A stretch of DNA of 64,000 nucleotides, taken from positions 7,987,584 to 8,051,583 of the forward strand of contig NC_009142.1 of the NCBI RefSeq assembly GCF_000062885.1. Direction: 5' to 3'. The stretch comes from Saccharopolyspora erythraea NRRL 2338 (GTDB lineage Bacteria > Actinomycetota > Actinomycetes > Mycobacteriales > Pseudonocardiaceae). The notes beneath the pieces were generated by a model. It saw only the letters and a program-made list of their open reading frames with translations. It ran no database searches and was not told the DNA's origin. How positions within the stretch are numbered: the stretch's first letter is position 1; each line of letters starts with the position of its first letter. Both the position numbers and the translations under genes were made by a program. Shown here piece by piece: positions 44,700-53,218 of the stretch.

Positions 44700-44971
44700 C
44701 ATCGGAGTTCCTCCTCATCGGTTCGTCATCCCGGAAGACGCGCATCGGCATGTGGGGATGCGTCGGTGTGGGGTCCGCGATGAAGAAGCAACCCGGGCTG
44801 TCCCCGTGCGTCTCTGAACGCGCGGAAACAGCGGGCGATATGAAGCCGCGCATTGCGCGCAGCGCATGGCGTCGGGGTCAGGAAATCCTGATGGCGCTTG
44901 GATTTTCGTGCTCATCGGGTGGCGTGCCAAATCAGGTGCGTCGGCGGACGGGGCGGTGGCACGATCGCGGT

Positions 44972-45511
44972 ATGTCCGTTTCGCGTGGTGGGTTGTTGCG
45001 GTGGCAGTTCGAGCTGAACTGGTCGTTGTTCGAGCTGCACCTGGAGGCGTTGGAGGAAGAGGACTTCCTGTGGGAGCCGGCTCCGGTCGTCTGGACGGTG
45101 CGGCCGGGGGCCGACGGGGTGTGGGTGCCGGACTGGGCCGAGTCGGAGCCCGATCCGATCCCGGTGCCGACGATCGGGTGGGTCACCTGGCACATCGGCT
45201 GGTGGTGGTCGGTGACCATCGACCACGCGCAGGGACGCGCGCCGCGCGACAGGACGGAGATCACCTGGCCCGGGAACGGGAAAGCGGCCGTCGAGTGGTT
45301 GCGGGGTCTGCGTGACGAGTGGCTGGACGTGCTGGGGCGGCTGAAGGAAGCGGATCTGGACGCGCCGGCACCCTTTCCGTGGCAGGACGATCCGGAGAAG
45401 TCCGTGGCGCACATGGTCGCCTGGGTGAACGCGGAGCTGATGAAGAACGTCGCCGAGATCGGGCAGTTGCGCCTCGTGCGGGCGGCGGGCGGGGAGTCCG
45501 GTCGGGGCTGA
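44972..45511 (+). CDS. DinB-like four-helix metalloprotein
   Basis: A 179-residue protein. The His residues in VTWHIGWWWSVTIDHAQ and the later VAHMVAWVNAELMKNVAEIGQLR follow the DinB pattern of three His binding a metal in a four-helix bundle. Relatives include mycothiol- and bacillithiol-dependent transferases, so a thiol-transferase role is possible in an actinobacterium. ATG 44972 begins the domain; no clear ribosome site is present. The MerR gene follows 58 bases later with its own promoter. Confidence 0.8.
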   Translation: MSVSRGGLLRWQFELNWSLFELHLEALEEEDFLWEPAPVVWTVRPGADGVWVPDWAESEPDPIPVPTIGWVTWHIGWWWSVTIDHAQGRAPRDRTEITWPGNGKAAVEWLRGLRDEWLDVLGRLKEADLDAPAPFPWQDDPEKSVAHMVAWVNAELMKNVAEIGQLRLVRAAGGESGRG

Positions 45512-45532
45512 GGCGTCGATGCCGGAGAAGCG

Positions 45533-45563
45533 TTGACCTTGCCGCGACGTCAAGGTCTTTACT
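45533..45563 (+). promoter_or_regulatory. MerR-type promoter with 19-base spacer and operator dyad
   Basis: TTGACC (45533-45538) and TTTACT (45558-45563) are 19 bases apart, longer than normal, as at promoters untwisted by MerR proteins. The spacer carries the perfect dyad GACCTTG-N9-CAAGGTC (45535-45557). The -10 box ends six bases before the ATG of the MerR gene, so the message is leaderless. Confidence 0.85.
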
Positions 45564-45569
45564 CGGTGC

Positions 45570-46349
45570 ATGCGGATTGGTGAGCTCGCCGAGTTGGTCG
45601 GGGTGTCGACGCGAACGGTTCGGCACTACCACCGGCGGGGGTTGATGCCGGAGCCCGTGCGCCGGGCCAACGGATACCGGGTGTACGGGCTGCGGGATGC
45701 GATCGTGCTGGCGCGGATCCGGCGGCTCACGGAGCTGGGGCTGAGCCTCGACGAGGTCGGGGACGTGCTGGCCGACGATCAGGGGCGTGAGCTGCACGAG
45801 ATCCTGCTCGCCCTGGACGAAGACCTTGCCGTGCAGGAGCAGCGGATTCGGGAGCGCCGCGGGCGGCTCGCCGTGCTCATCGAGAGCGCCGAGCGGGGAG
45901 AACTCGAAGCCGACGATGCGGTTTCCGAAGACATGCGGCGGTTTCTGAGCAAGCGCGACTCGGCAATCCGGGTCCTGCCGGAATCGGAAATGGCCGAGCG
46001 CGAGCGCGAGCTGCTGGCGCTGATGGACTCGACCGGCGGTGGCGATCGGCCGCTGGCGGCGATGCTCCCGGTGACGCCGGAGGACGCGGTCCGCGGGCAT
46101 GAGCTGCACCTCCGGCTCGACGAGTTGGCGGATGCGGCGGTGGACGATCCGCGGGTGGAAGCGTTGGCCGCGGCAATCGTCGAGGGCGTTCCGGCGGAGG
46201 TCGTGGCGGCGCTCGAGGCGGAGGGGCTTCGGGACCTCGACATGGGCGACTCGTTCAGCGCCGCCTTGCCGGGGTCGGTCGGCCCGGCACAGGCAGAGGT
46301 GTTGAGGCAGGTCATCCGGATGCTCGCCGCTCGGTCGGCGACGTCGTGA
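45570..46349 (+). CDS. MerR family transcriptional regulator
   Basis: A 259-residue regulator. The N-terminal winged helix (IGELAELVGVSTRTVRHYHRRGLMPEPVRRANGYRVYG) and the coiled coil near 80-110 (EDLAVQEQRIRERRGRLAVL) are clear. The long C-terminal part is an alpha-helical effector domain of unknown ligand; there is no Cys metal site. It drives its own operon from the 19-base-spacer promoter in front. The next gene, a membrane protein, overlaps its stop by four bases. Confidence 0.88.
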   Translation: MRIGELAELVGVSTRTVRHYHRRGLMPEPVRRANGYRVYGLRDAIVLARIRRLTELGLSLDEVGDVLADDQGRELHEILLALDEDLAVQEQRIRERRGRLAVLIESAERGELEADDAVSEDMRRFLSKRDSAIRVLPESEMAERERELLALMDSTGGGDRPLAAMLPVTPEDAVRGHELHLRLDELADAAVDDPRVEALAAAIVEGVPAEVVAALEAEGLRDLDMGDSFSAALPGSVGPAQAEVLRQVIRMLAARSATS

Positions 46350-46936
46350 ACAGGGTCGCGCGGCGGCTGGCCTGGCATCAGGTTCGCGGGCTGGTCTGCC
46401 TGGGCGCGTGGTTGCTGCGCCGGCGCATCGGGGTCGGCACGGGTGACGTCGCGCTTGGACATGCGCGCGAGCTGGTGCCGATGGTGCTTGCGCTGGCCTT
46501 CGTGCTCGGGTTGGAGACCGCTGTCGTCGGGCTGCTGGTGCCCTGGCCGATCGTGCACGTGCTGGACGTCCTCGCGGTGCTCCAGGTGCTTTCCGTCGCC
46601 GCGGTCGCCGTCACGCGGCCGCACCTGGTCGGCGGTGGTCGGCGGCTCCTGCGCGGAGGTGCCCTTTTCGAAGTGGAAGTGCCGCTGACGCTGGTCGAAT
46701 CCGTGCGCGCCGAACGCGAACGGCACAGCGGCGCGGCGATCCAGTTCGCCGACAAGGATGTCCCGGAGCTGCACATCGCGGTGGGCGGCTGGACAGATGT
46801 CGTTGTCAAGCTGGAGAAAGCCGTGTCCGTGACGAAACCGGACGGCACGAGCGGCATGGCGAATCGGGTGCGATTCCGTTGCGACGACGGCAAAAACGCC
46901 GTGACCAAGATCCGCGCTGAAGCGGCGCGGGTGTGA
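46346..46936 (+). CDS. Hypothetical membrane protein, partner of the MerR gene
   Basis: A 196-residue protein with two hydrophobic helices (LVPMVLALAFVLGLETAVVGLLV and PIVHVLDVLAVLQVLSVAAVAV) followed by a cytoplasmic beta-rich domain. GTG 46346 overlaps the MerR stop (GTGA), so it is made together with the regulator and is a likely sensor, target or effector partner. I recognise no family. Confidence 0.8.
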   Translation: MNRVARRLAWHQVRGLVCLGAWLLRRRIGVGTGDVALGHARELVPMVLALAFVLGLETAVVGLLVPWPIVHVLDVLAVLQVLSVAAVAVTRPHLVGGGRRLLRGGALFEVEVPLTLVESVRAERERHSGAAIQFADKDVPELHIAVGGWTDVVVKLEKAVSVTKPDGTSGMANRVRFRCDDGKNAVTKIRAEAARV

Positions 46937-46938
46937 GG

Positions 46939-46976
46939 GGCGCCGCTCGGCGGCTGGGGGTCCGCCGAGCGGCGCC
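46939..46976. terminator. Bidirectional terminator
   Basis: A perfect 15-base-pair stem (arms 46939-46953 and 46962-46976) with an eight-base loop between two convergent genes, three bases after one stop and five before the other. Confidence 0.85.
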
Positions 46977-46981
46977 TGGCG

Positions 46982-47800
46982 TCAGGTCAGCTTGATCTGG
47001 CGGTTGACGTCCTTGTAGAGCAGGTACCGGAACTTGCCGGGACCGCCCGCGTAGCAGGCCTGGGGGCAGAAGGCGCGCAACCACATGAAGTCACCGGCCT
47101 CGACCTCCACCCAGTCGTCGTTGAGCCGGTAGACGGCCTTGCCCTCCAGGACGTAGATGCCGTGCTCCATCACGTGGGTCTCGGCGAAGGGGATCACCGC
47201 GCCCGGCTCGAAGGTGACGATGTTGACGTGCATGTCGTGGGCCAGGTCGGCGGGGTCGACGAACCTCGTGGTCGCCCACGCGCCGTTGGTGTCGGGCATG
47301 GGGGTCGGCTCGACGTCCTGCTCCTGCACCGCGAACGCCTTCGGCGTGTAGCCCTCCAGCGGCTCGTAGGCCTTGCGGACCCACTGGAACGTGGCGTTCT
47401 CACCCGACTCGTTGGCCACCGACCAGTTCGCGCCGGCGGGCAGGTAGGCGTAGCCGCCCGGGGTGAGGGCGTGCTTGTCGCCTTCGATCTGCACGTCGAG
47501 GTTGCCGGTGAGCAGGAACAGCACTGACTCGACGCCGCTCTCCGGCTCCGGCTCGGTGCTGCCGCCGCCCGGCGACACCTCGACGATGTACTGGGCGAAC
47601 GTGGTGGCGAACCCGGCGATGGGCCTGGCGAGGATCCATGCGCGCGTGCCGTTCCACCCCGGCAGGTTGCTCGTGACGATGTCGCGGAGCACGCCGCGCG
47701 GGATGACGGTGTACGCCTCCTTGACGATGGCCCGGTCGGTCAGCAGCGCGGTCTGCGACGGAAGGCCGCCCTCGGGGGCGTAGTACGTCGGCTCGCTCAA
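46982..47800 (-). CDS. allE: (S)-ureidoglycine aminohydrolase
   Basis: A 272-residue double-cupin enzyme. It releases ammonia from (S)-ureidoglycine to give (S)-ureidoglycolate in allantoin breakdown, using Mn2+. Family features are PRGVLRDIVTSNLPGWNGTRAWILARP in the first half and VMEHGIYVLEGKAVYRLNDDWVEVEAGDFMWLRAFCPQACYAGG in the second, which carries the metal ligands. TTG 47800 has AGGAGTTCAAC upstream. No allantoicase, allantoinase or uricase gene is beside it, so it stands alone; an NCS1 permease 15 kb away could import allantoin, but this is only a guess. Confidence 0.93.
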   Translation of the reverse strand: MSEPTYYAPEGGLPSQTALLTDRAIVKEAYTVIPRGVLRDIVTSNLPGWNGTRAWILARPIAGFATTFAQYIVEVSPGGGSTEPEPESGVESVLFLLTGNLDVQIEGDKHALTPGGYAYLPAGANWSVANESGENATFQWVRKAYEPLEGYTPKAFAVQEQDVEPTPMPDTNGAWATTRFVDPADLAHDMHVNIVTFEPGAVIPFAETHVMEHGIYVLEGKAVYRLNDDWVEVEAGDFMWLRAFCPQACYAGGPGKFRYLLYKDVNRQIKLT

Positions 47801-48190
47801 GTTGAACTCCTGTCTTGATCGACGTTCACACGCTGCCGTGCAGTGCTGCCGGGTTTGCGCCGCGGGCGGAGCGTTCTCGGACGTCCTCAGAGTAAGGCCC
47901 GAGCGCGGCCTCGGATAGCTCTCAGACCCCTACGTATACGTCACACTGCGAGCGTCTGATCGGCGCTGAATCGATTTGGGGCGAGCCTTCCGGGCACCGA
48001 TGGCACCAGAGGCCGCGGCGAGCAGGGCCAGCGGGTCAGCGGTGGAAGGCGAGCGGCGCTGGGTCAAGAGCACACCCTCAGGACCGCAACCGAGCAACGC
48101 TTCCACGGCAGCGCAGCTTGTCCCGATTCTTTCGCATGTTGTCCGTCGGGACACTCGTGGCCGCCGGGCCCGGCGCGCACGCTCGGAGAC
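47801..48190. other. Intergenic region between allE and the MFS gene
   Basis: 390 bases between divergent genes. It contains the 10-base palindrome ACGTATACGT at 47932-47941 and otherwise no dyad longer than eight bases that I found. No gene is supported. Confidence 0.45.
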
Positions 48191-49501
48191 ATGGCACAGA
48201 GCATCCGATCTCCCATCGAGAAGCCCCGCATCCACCGCGCGTGGTGGGTGATCACCGCCGCCGGGCTGGCGATCATCGCCGCGGGCGCCTTCACCACGAT
48301 GTCGGGGCTGCTGGTCACTCCCCTGCACCACGAGTACGGCTGGTCGCACGGCTCCATCAGCGTCGCCGTGTCGGTCAACATGGTGCTCTACGGCCTGACC
48401 GCGCCGTTCGCGGCGGCGCTGATGGACCGCTTCGGTATCCGCTCGGTGGTCTCCGGGGCGCTGTCGCTGGTCGCGCTCGGCGCGGTGCTGACCACCGCCA
48501 TGACCGCGGCGTGGCAGCTCACGCTGTACTGGGGGCTGCTCGTCGGGCTCGGCACCGGGTCGATGGCGATGGCCTTCGCCGCGACCGTCGCCGGCCGCTG
48601 GTTCGTGGCCCGCCGCGGGCTGGTCACCGGGATCCTGACGGCCGCGAGCGTGTTCGGGCAGTTCGTGTTCCTGCCCGTGCTGTCCTGGATCGCCGACACC
48701 TACCAGTGGCGTGCCTCGCTGGTGACGGTCGCGCTGACGGCCGTCTGCGTCGTGCCGCTGGTGTGGCTGCTGCTGCGCGACCACCCGGCCGACGCCGGCA
48801 TGAAGGACTACGGCGCGACCGAGTTCGAGAGCAAGCCCGCGCCGGTGCCCGGTGCGGCGCGGCGGACCGTGCGGGTGCTGCTGTCCTCGGCGCGGACCGG
48901 GCCGTTCTGGCTGCTGGCGGGCACGTTCGCGATCTGCGGCGCGTCGACCAACGGCATCATGTGGAGCCACTTCGTGCCCGCCGCGAACCACCACGGCATG
49001 CCGGTCACGATCGCGTCGTCGCTGCTGGCGATGGTCGGCGTTTTCAACGTGGTGGGCACGGTCGGCTCGGGCTGGCTCACCGACCGCTTCGACGCGCGGT
49101 GGCTGCTTGCCGGCTGCTTCGCGCTGCGCGCCGTGGCGCTGATGTGCCTGCCGCTGCTGTTCGCCGCGACGGTGCGGCCGTCGCTGGTGGCGTTCGTCGT
49201 CGTCTTCGGCGTGCTCGACGTGGCCACCGTGCCCCCGACGATCGCGCTGGCGCACCGCTTCTACGGCGAGGACGGCGCCATCGTCTTCGGCTGGGTCAAC
49301 GCCTCGCACCAGCTCGGCGCGGGGCTCATGGCGTTCCTCGGCGGCGTGACCCGCGACCTGTTCGGCTCCTACGACCTGGTGTGGGTCGCCGCGGGCGGGC
49401 TCTGCGTGCTGGCGGCGCTGCTCTCCCCGTTGATCCGCGGTGGCAGCGGTGACGGGAACGCGCTCGACACCGAGCGCAGGTCGGCGGTCTGCGTCGACTG
49501 A
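48191..49501 (+). CDS. MFS transporter (monocarboxylate/OFA-like)
   Basis: A 436-residue transporter with twelve helices. The N-terminus HRAWWVITAAGLAIIAAGAFTTMSGLLVTPL and EYGWSHGSISVAVSVNMVLYGLTAPFAAALMDRFGIR are typical of the OFA/MCP-type branch. Possible cargo includes organic acids. ATG 48191 follows GGAGAC with short spacing. It may be co-transcribed with a 38-residue membrane microprotein 30 bases downstream. Confidence 0.87.
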   Translation: MAQSIRSPIEKPRIHRAWWVITAAGLAIIAAGAFTTMSGLLVTPLHHEYGWSHGSISVAVSVNMVLYGLTAPFAAALMDRFGIRSVVSGALSLVALGAVLTTAMTAAWQLTLYWGLLVGLGTGSMAMAFAATVAGRWFVARRGLVTGILTAASVFGQFVFLPVLSWIADTYQWRASLVTVALTAVCVVPLVWLLLRDHPADAGMKDYGATEFESKPAPVPGAARRTVRVLLSSARTGPFWLLAGTFAICGASTNGIMWSHFVPAANHHGMPVTIASSLLAMVGVFNVVGTVGSGWLTDRFDARWLLAGCFALRAVALMCLPLLFAATVRPSLVAFVVVFGVLDVATVPPTIALAHRFYGEDGAIVFGWVNASHQLGAGLMAFLGGVTRDLFGSYDLVWVAAGGLCVLAALLSPLIRGGSGDGNALDTERRSAVCVD

Positions 49502-49531
49502 ACCGGATTCGGCACAAGGGAGGGATTACTC

Positions 49532-49648
49532 GTGGACGCACTGGCGATCCTGCTGCCGGCGGTCGTCGCCGGACTGGCCTTCGCGCTGGACGGCACCCTG
49601 CTCGTCACGTGGTGGCGGGGCAACCTGGACCGCCCGACGACGCACTAG
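49532..49648 (+). CDS. 38-residue membrane microprotein
   Basis: A short gene with a strong ribosome site (AAGGGAGGG) nine bases before GTG 49532. It encodes VDALAILLPAVVAGLAFALDGTLL followed by VTWWRGNLDRPTTH: a membrane helix and a short polar tail. It lies 30 bases after the MFS stop. Single-helix microproteins of this kind can bind and stabilise transporters; whether this one does is inference. Confidence 0.6.
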   Translation: MDALAILLPAVVAGLAFALDGTLLVTWWRGNLDRPTTH

Positions 49649-49696
49649 TCCGGGCATCCGGCGGAAGCGGTGGTGGCTTCGGCCATCACCGCGTTC

Positions 49697-50743
49697 TCAT
49701 GTGCCCGCGCCCTGCAGCTCCGCTTCACCGTCCTCGACGACCGAGGTGCCGCGGAAGGTGTTGCGGTAGGCGCTCGGCGAAACCCCCAGCGCGGACTGGA
49801 AGTGCTGGCGCAGCGAGGCCGTGGTGCCGAAGCCCGCGTTCTCGGTGACCTGCTCGACCGGCATGTCGGTGTCCTCCAGCAGCTGGCGGGCGCGCTCGAT
49901 GCGCTGCTGGATCAGCCACTGGCCGGGCGAGATGCCGACCTCCTCCCGGAAGCGGCGGGTGAAGGTGCGCGTGCTCATCGACTCCCTGCTGGCCAGGTCG
50001 CTGAGGTTGAGCTGGAGGTGGATGTTCTTGAGGGCCCAGGCGCGGGCGCTGCCCGTCGACGAGCTCTCCGGCTCGGGCACGGGCGTCTTGATGAACTGGG
50101 CCTGGCCGCCGTCGCGGTGCGGCGGGACGACCGTCGAGCGCGCCACGTCGTTGGCGATGGCCGCGCCGTGGTCGCTGCGGATCATGTGCAGGCACAGGTC
50201 GATCCCGGCGGCTTCGCCCGCCGAGGTCAGCACGTCGCCCTCGTCGGTGTAGAGGACGTCGGGGTCCAGCCGCACAGCGGGGTAGAGCCGCCGGAAGTCC
50301 TCGGCGGACTTCCAGTGCGTCGTCGCGCGGCGGCCGTCGAGCATGCCCGCGGCGGCGAGCACGAACGCCCCGGTGCAGATCGAGGCGATCCGGGTGCCCG
50401 GACGGATCCTGCCCAGCGCGTCGGCCAGCGGCTCGGGCAGCCTGCCCTCGGTCTCGGTGGCGTCGAACTCGTGCGAGGCGGGGATGATCACGGTGTCGGC
50501 GTCGGCCAGGGCTTGCGGACCGTGGTCGACCAGGATCGGGAAGTCGGCGTCGGTGCGCACCGGCCCCGGGACCAGCGCGCATGTCACCAGCTCGTACAGG
50601 GCTTCGCCGTCGGCGTCGGCGGCCTGCCCGAAGAGCTGGTGGACCAGGCCCAGCTCCATCGGCAGCAGCCCGTCCCGGACGAGCACCGCGACCCGGTGCC
50701 GGGACGCCCCCTCCGACACCCTGGCTCGATTCTTCGTCACCAT
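49697..50743 (-). CDS. GlxA family transcriptional regulator (DJ-1/PfpI plus AraC)
   Basis: A 348-residue regulator. Residues 12-200 are a DJ-1/PfpI-like domain (VAVLVRDGLLPMELGLVHQLFG, then SICTGAFVLAAAGMLDGRRATTHW with a nucleophile-elbow Cys). Residues 240-335 are two AraC helix-turn-helix motifs (LNLSDLASRESMSTRTFTRRFREEVGISPGQWL and PVEQVTENAGFGTTASLRQHFQSALGVSP). Such proteins regulate catabolism of amines or glycine betaine. A CAGAAT box six bases before ATG 50743 suggests a leaderless mRNA. Its target is not evident. Confidence 0.9.
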   Translation of the reverse strand: MVTKNRARVSEGASRHRVAVLVRDGLLPMELGLVHQLFGQAADADGEALYELVTCALVPGPVRTDADFPILVDHGPQALADADTVIIPASHEFDATETEGRLPEPLADALGRIRPGTRIASICTGAFVLAAAGMLDGRRATTHWKSAEDFRRLYPAVRLDPDVLYTDEGDVLTSAGEAAGIDLCLHMIRSDHGAAIANDVARSTVVPPHRDGGQAQFIKTPVPEPESSSTGSARAWALKNIHLQLNLSDLASRESMSTRTFTRRFREEVGISPGQWLIQQRIERARQLLEDTDMPVEQVTENAGFGTTASLRQHFQSALGVSPSAYRNTFRGTSVVEDGEAELQGAGT

Positions 50744-50861
50744 GGCCTGATTCTGGCAGTCCGGCGGCGTTTTCGACGGCCCCGAGCGGAGCTCGCTCCG
50801 ATCGGTCCGCCGCCGCGCCCGTCCCTGAACATGCCGGGAGCGTAGTGCCGTCAGTGGTGCT

Positions 50862-51662
50862 TCACAGGACGACGAACAGGACCGCGGAGAGCGTCGCGCA
50901 GGTGGCGGCGGCCGCCAGCATGGCGACGACCGCGCCCCGCCGGGACCGCGGCGCGGGCCTCATGGCCGCCGGGGCCGGAGTCCGCGGTGCCTCACCGTAG
51001 GCGGGCTGGCCCCAGGGGAACCGGGGCGAGGCGGGCACCGGCCGGCTTTGCGCGGGCCACGCCGGCTGCGGCCGGCTCGGCGGGGGCGGGACGCTCTGCG
51101 TCGTCTCGCTCCGTGGAGGGCCCGCGGGTGGTAGCGCCTGACCGGCGGGTGGTGTCTCTTCGCCGCTGACCGGTGGTGCGTACCCCTGGTCGTAACCGAC
51201 GACTTCCCCGGCTTCCGCGTACCACCCGGACTCCTGCTCCGCGTCTTCGTCGGCCGCGGGGTAGGGGTCCGCGTCAGGTGGCTGGCCGTAACCCGGGGCA
51301 GGCCGCAGGTCCGCGGACGGCACCCACTCGTGGCGTGGCGGAACGAACGGGGAGGGCGCCTGCGACGGGTTCGCCGGTGCGCTCGCGGACATGTCCGGCG
51401 GCTGCTCCTGCGCGGAAGCCGTCGCCCCCGCGTTCCACGGCCGTGTGGGACCCTCGACCGGCGGATTCGCCGCCAGTTCCGGCGCGAACGCGCTCACCTG
51501 CTGGTTCTGCAGGATCCACGCCCGTATCAGCTGGTCGCCGCGGCGGCGTTCGCGGCGGTCGGCCAGCGTGATCCACAGCGCGCCGAGCGTCAGCAGCAGG
51601 CTGATGCCGGCGAGCCCGGCCGACAGCACCGACGCGAGCTTGTCCGCTGTGTCGAGGTCCAC
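50862..51662 (-). CDS. Proline-rich membrane protein with terminal helices
   Basis: A 266-residue protein with a helix near each end (LASVLSAGLAGISLLLTLGALWITL and AVVAMLAAAATCATLSAVLFVVL) and a long, Pro/Ala/Gln-rich, probably disordered middle with many PPP and PAP runs. Basic RRERRRGDQ after the first helix makes the middle cytoplasmic. I recognise no family. GTG 51662 follows GGAGAAGGAC. Confidence 0.75.
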   Translation of the reverse strand: MDLDTADKLASVLSAGLAGISLLLTLGALWITLADRRERRRGDQLIRAWILQNQQVSAFAPELAANPPVEGPTRPWNAGATASAQEQPPDMSASAPANPSQAPSPFVPPRHEWVPSADLRPAPGYGQPPDADPYPAADEDAEQESGWYAEAGEVVGYDQGYAPPVSGEETPPAGQALPPAGPPRSETTQSVPPPPSRPQPAWPAQSRPVPASPRFPWGQPAYGEAPRTPAPAAMRPAPRSRRGAVVAMLAAAATCATLSAVLFVVL

Positions 51663-51858
51663 GTCCTTCTCCGCAGTTCGCGCGGCACCGGACCGCCCGG
51701 GCGCGCCGGGACATCATCGCAATTCATGGCGCCGGAGTTCCAGCGATGGCGTGAAGATCGCGGCGGCAGGCAACCCGGAAGGCGTTCACCACGTCTTCCG
51801 GGGTGAAGACGATGTGCACATCGGTCTCCAGATCCGGACCCGAACCTGGAGGTCGAAG

Positions 51859-52479
51859 ATGAGGAGCAAGCTCGTGACCGGCGTGGCCGCGGCGTCGATG
51901 GCGGTGCTCTCGCAGGCACCCGCACACGCGCAGGAACCCGGCGTCAAGGCGGACATCGACGGTGACGGCCGCGCCGATCCGGTGTCGTTGCGGCAGGTTT
52001 CCGACGACCAGATGCTGCTGCGTGCCGGGCTGAGCGAGGAGTTCACCGACGCCGTGGTGAGCGGCAACGCCCGGGGGCTGCCGCTGATCCCCGTCGACGT
52101 CAACGCCGACGGCATCGACGAGGTGATGGTCCCGGAGTCGGTCGGGGCCAACACGGTCATCTACACGACGTGGCGCTACACCCCGGAGGCCGGGCTGCAC
52201 CCGGTGCGCACCGCCGACGGCAAGCCGCTGACCCTCGCCGAAGGCGGCGGTGCCAGGGCGCTGTCCTCCTACGGCTGCACCCCGGCGGCCGACGGACGCC
52301 TGCTGGTCGGGGTGAACGCCTTCGCGACGCCGGACGACTCGGCGTTCGAGGGCGAGCGGGTGACCTACGCGGTTCGCGACGGCGTCGCCACGCTCGTCGC
52401 GGACGTCCCGGTCCAGGGCGCGGGCCGCGACGACCCGCGGCTCCAGGCGGACCCGGCGACCTGCGCTCCGCTCGACTGA
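51859..52479 (+). CDS. Secreted beta-propeller-like protein with calcium-type loops
   Basis: A 206-residue precursor. The signal peptide ends at AHA. The mature part has two DxDxDG-like loops (ADIDGDGRADPVSL and VDVNADGIDEVMV) as in FG-GAP/VCBS repeats that bind calcium, and two Cys (YGCTP and ATCAPL). It is probably a secreted protein of unknown binding role. ATG 51859 follows GGAGGTCGAAG. Longer upstream frames are shadow. Confidence 0.75.
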   Translation: MRSKLVTGVAAASMAVLSQAPAHAQEPGVKADIDGDGRADPVSLRQVSDDQMLLRAGLSEEFTDAVVSGNARGLPLIPVDVNADGIDEVMVPESVGANTVIYTTWRYTPEAGLHPVRTADGKPLTLAEGGGARALSSYGCTPAADGRLLVGVNAFATPDDSAFEGERVTYAVRDGVATLVADVPVQGAGRDDPRLQADPATCAPLD

Positions 52480-52576
52480 CCCGGGCGACCGACGGGTCGC
52501 GCACGCCGCGCGGCCCGTCGGCGGCGCGGAGAATCCGATTGCGCGGCGCTGGCCAGCGCTGAAAACATCGGGGCAC

Positions 52577-53218
52577 GTGAGCGATGAACGCCTGCTGAGC
52601 GAGCGCAATCCCCTTCCCACCGCCATTCCCGAGCGGCTTCGGGCGCAGCTGAACTTCCTCGTCGAGGTCGACAAGCTCAAGACCGTGCTGCGGCAGTCGC
52701 CGCTGGCCGCGGTGGAGCGCAGGGAGAACGACGCCGAGCACTGCTGGCACCTGGCGATGATGGTGCCGGTGCTGGCCGAGTACTCCGACGAGCCGATCGA
52801 CGTCGGGCGCACGATCCAGCTCGTCGTGGTGCACGACCTGATCGAGATCTACGCAGGCGACACCCCGCTGTACGACGCCGAGGCGGGTCACGACCAGGAG
52901 GCGAGGGAGCGGGCCGCGGCGGACCGGCTGTTCCCGCTGCTCCCGGCCGACCAGGCCGAGCACTTCCGCGCGCTGTGGGACGAGTTCGAGCAGCGCCGGA
53001 CGCCGGAAGCGCGCTTCGCCAAGGCCATGGACCGCCTCCAGCCGTTCCTGCTCAACTGGATGGCGCGCGGCGGTACCTGGCAGGCACCCGGTGTGACCGT
53101 CGACGACGTCCGCAGGCGCAAGTCCGTCATCGGCGACGCGTCGTCGTCGCTGTGGTCCGCGGCGCGGGAGATGATCGACGAGGGCGTGCGTCGCGGCTGG
53201 ATGCGGCCCTCGGCCTGA
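52577..53218 (+). CDS. HD domain phosphohydrolase (YfbR-like)
   Basis: A 213-residue metal-dependent hydrolase. The HD signature is ENDAEHCWHLAMM (His) and VVHDLIEIYAGD (His-Asp), then a later Asp in FAKAMDRLQPFLLNW, as in the YfbR/HDDC2 family of nucleotidases that act on deoxynucleoside monophosphates. The nearby dcd gene fits nucleotide metabolism only loosely. GTG 52577 is the start. The gene abuts LysE tail to tail with no gap. Confidence 0.85.
   Translation: MSDERLLSERNPLPTAIPERLRAQLNFLVEVDKLKTVLRQSPLAAVERRENDAEHCWHLAMMVPVLAEYSDEPIDVGRTIQLVVVHDLIEIYAGDTPLYDAEAGHDQEARERAAADRLFPLLPADQAEHFRALWDEFEQRRTPEARFAKAMDRLQPFLLNWMARGGTWQAPGVTVDDVRRRKSVIGDASSSLWSAAREMIDEGVRRGWMRPSA

Noticed and set aside
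47930-49309. A 459-codon minus-strand frame
   Set aside because: Antisense to the MFS gene, with His/Arg/Gln-rich shadow composition.
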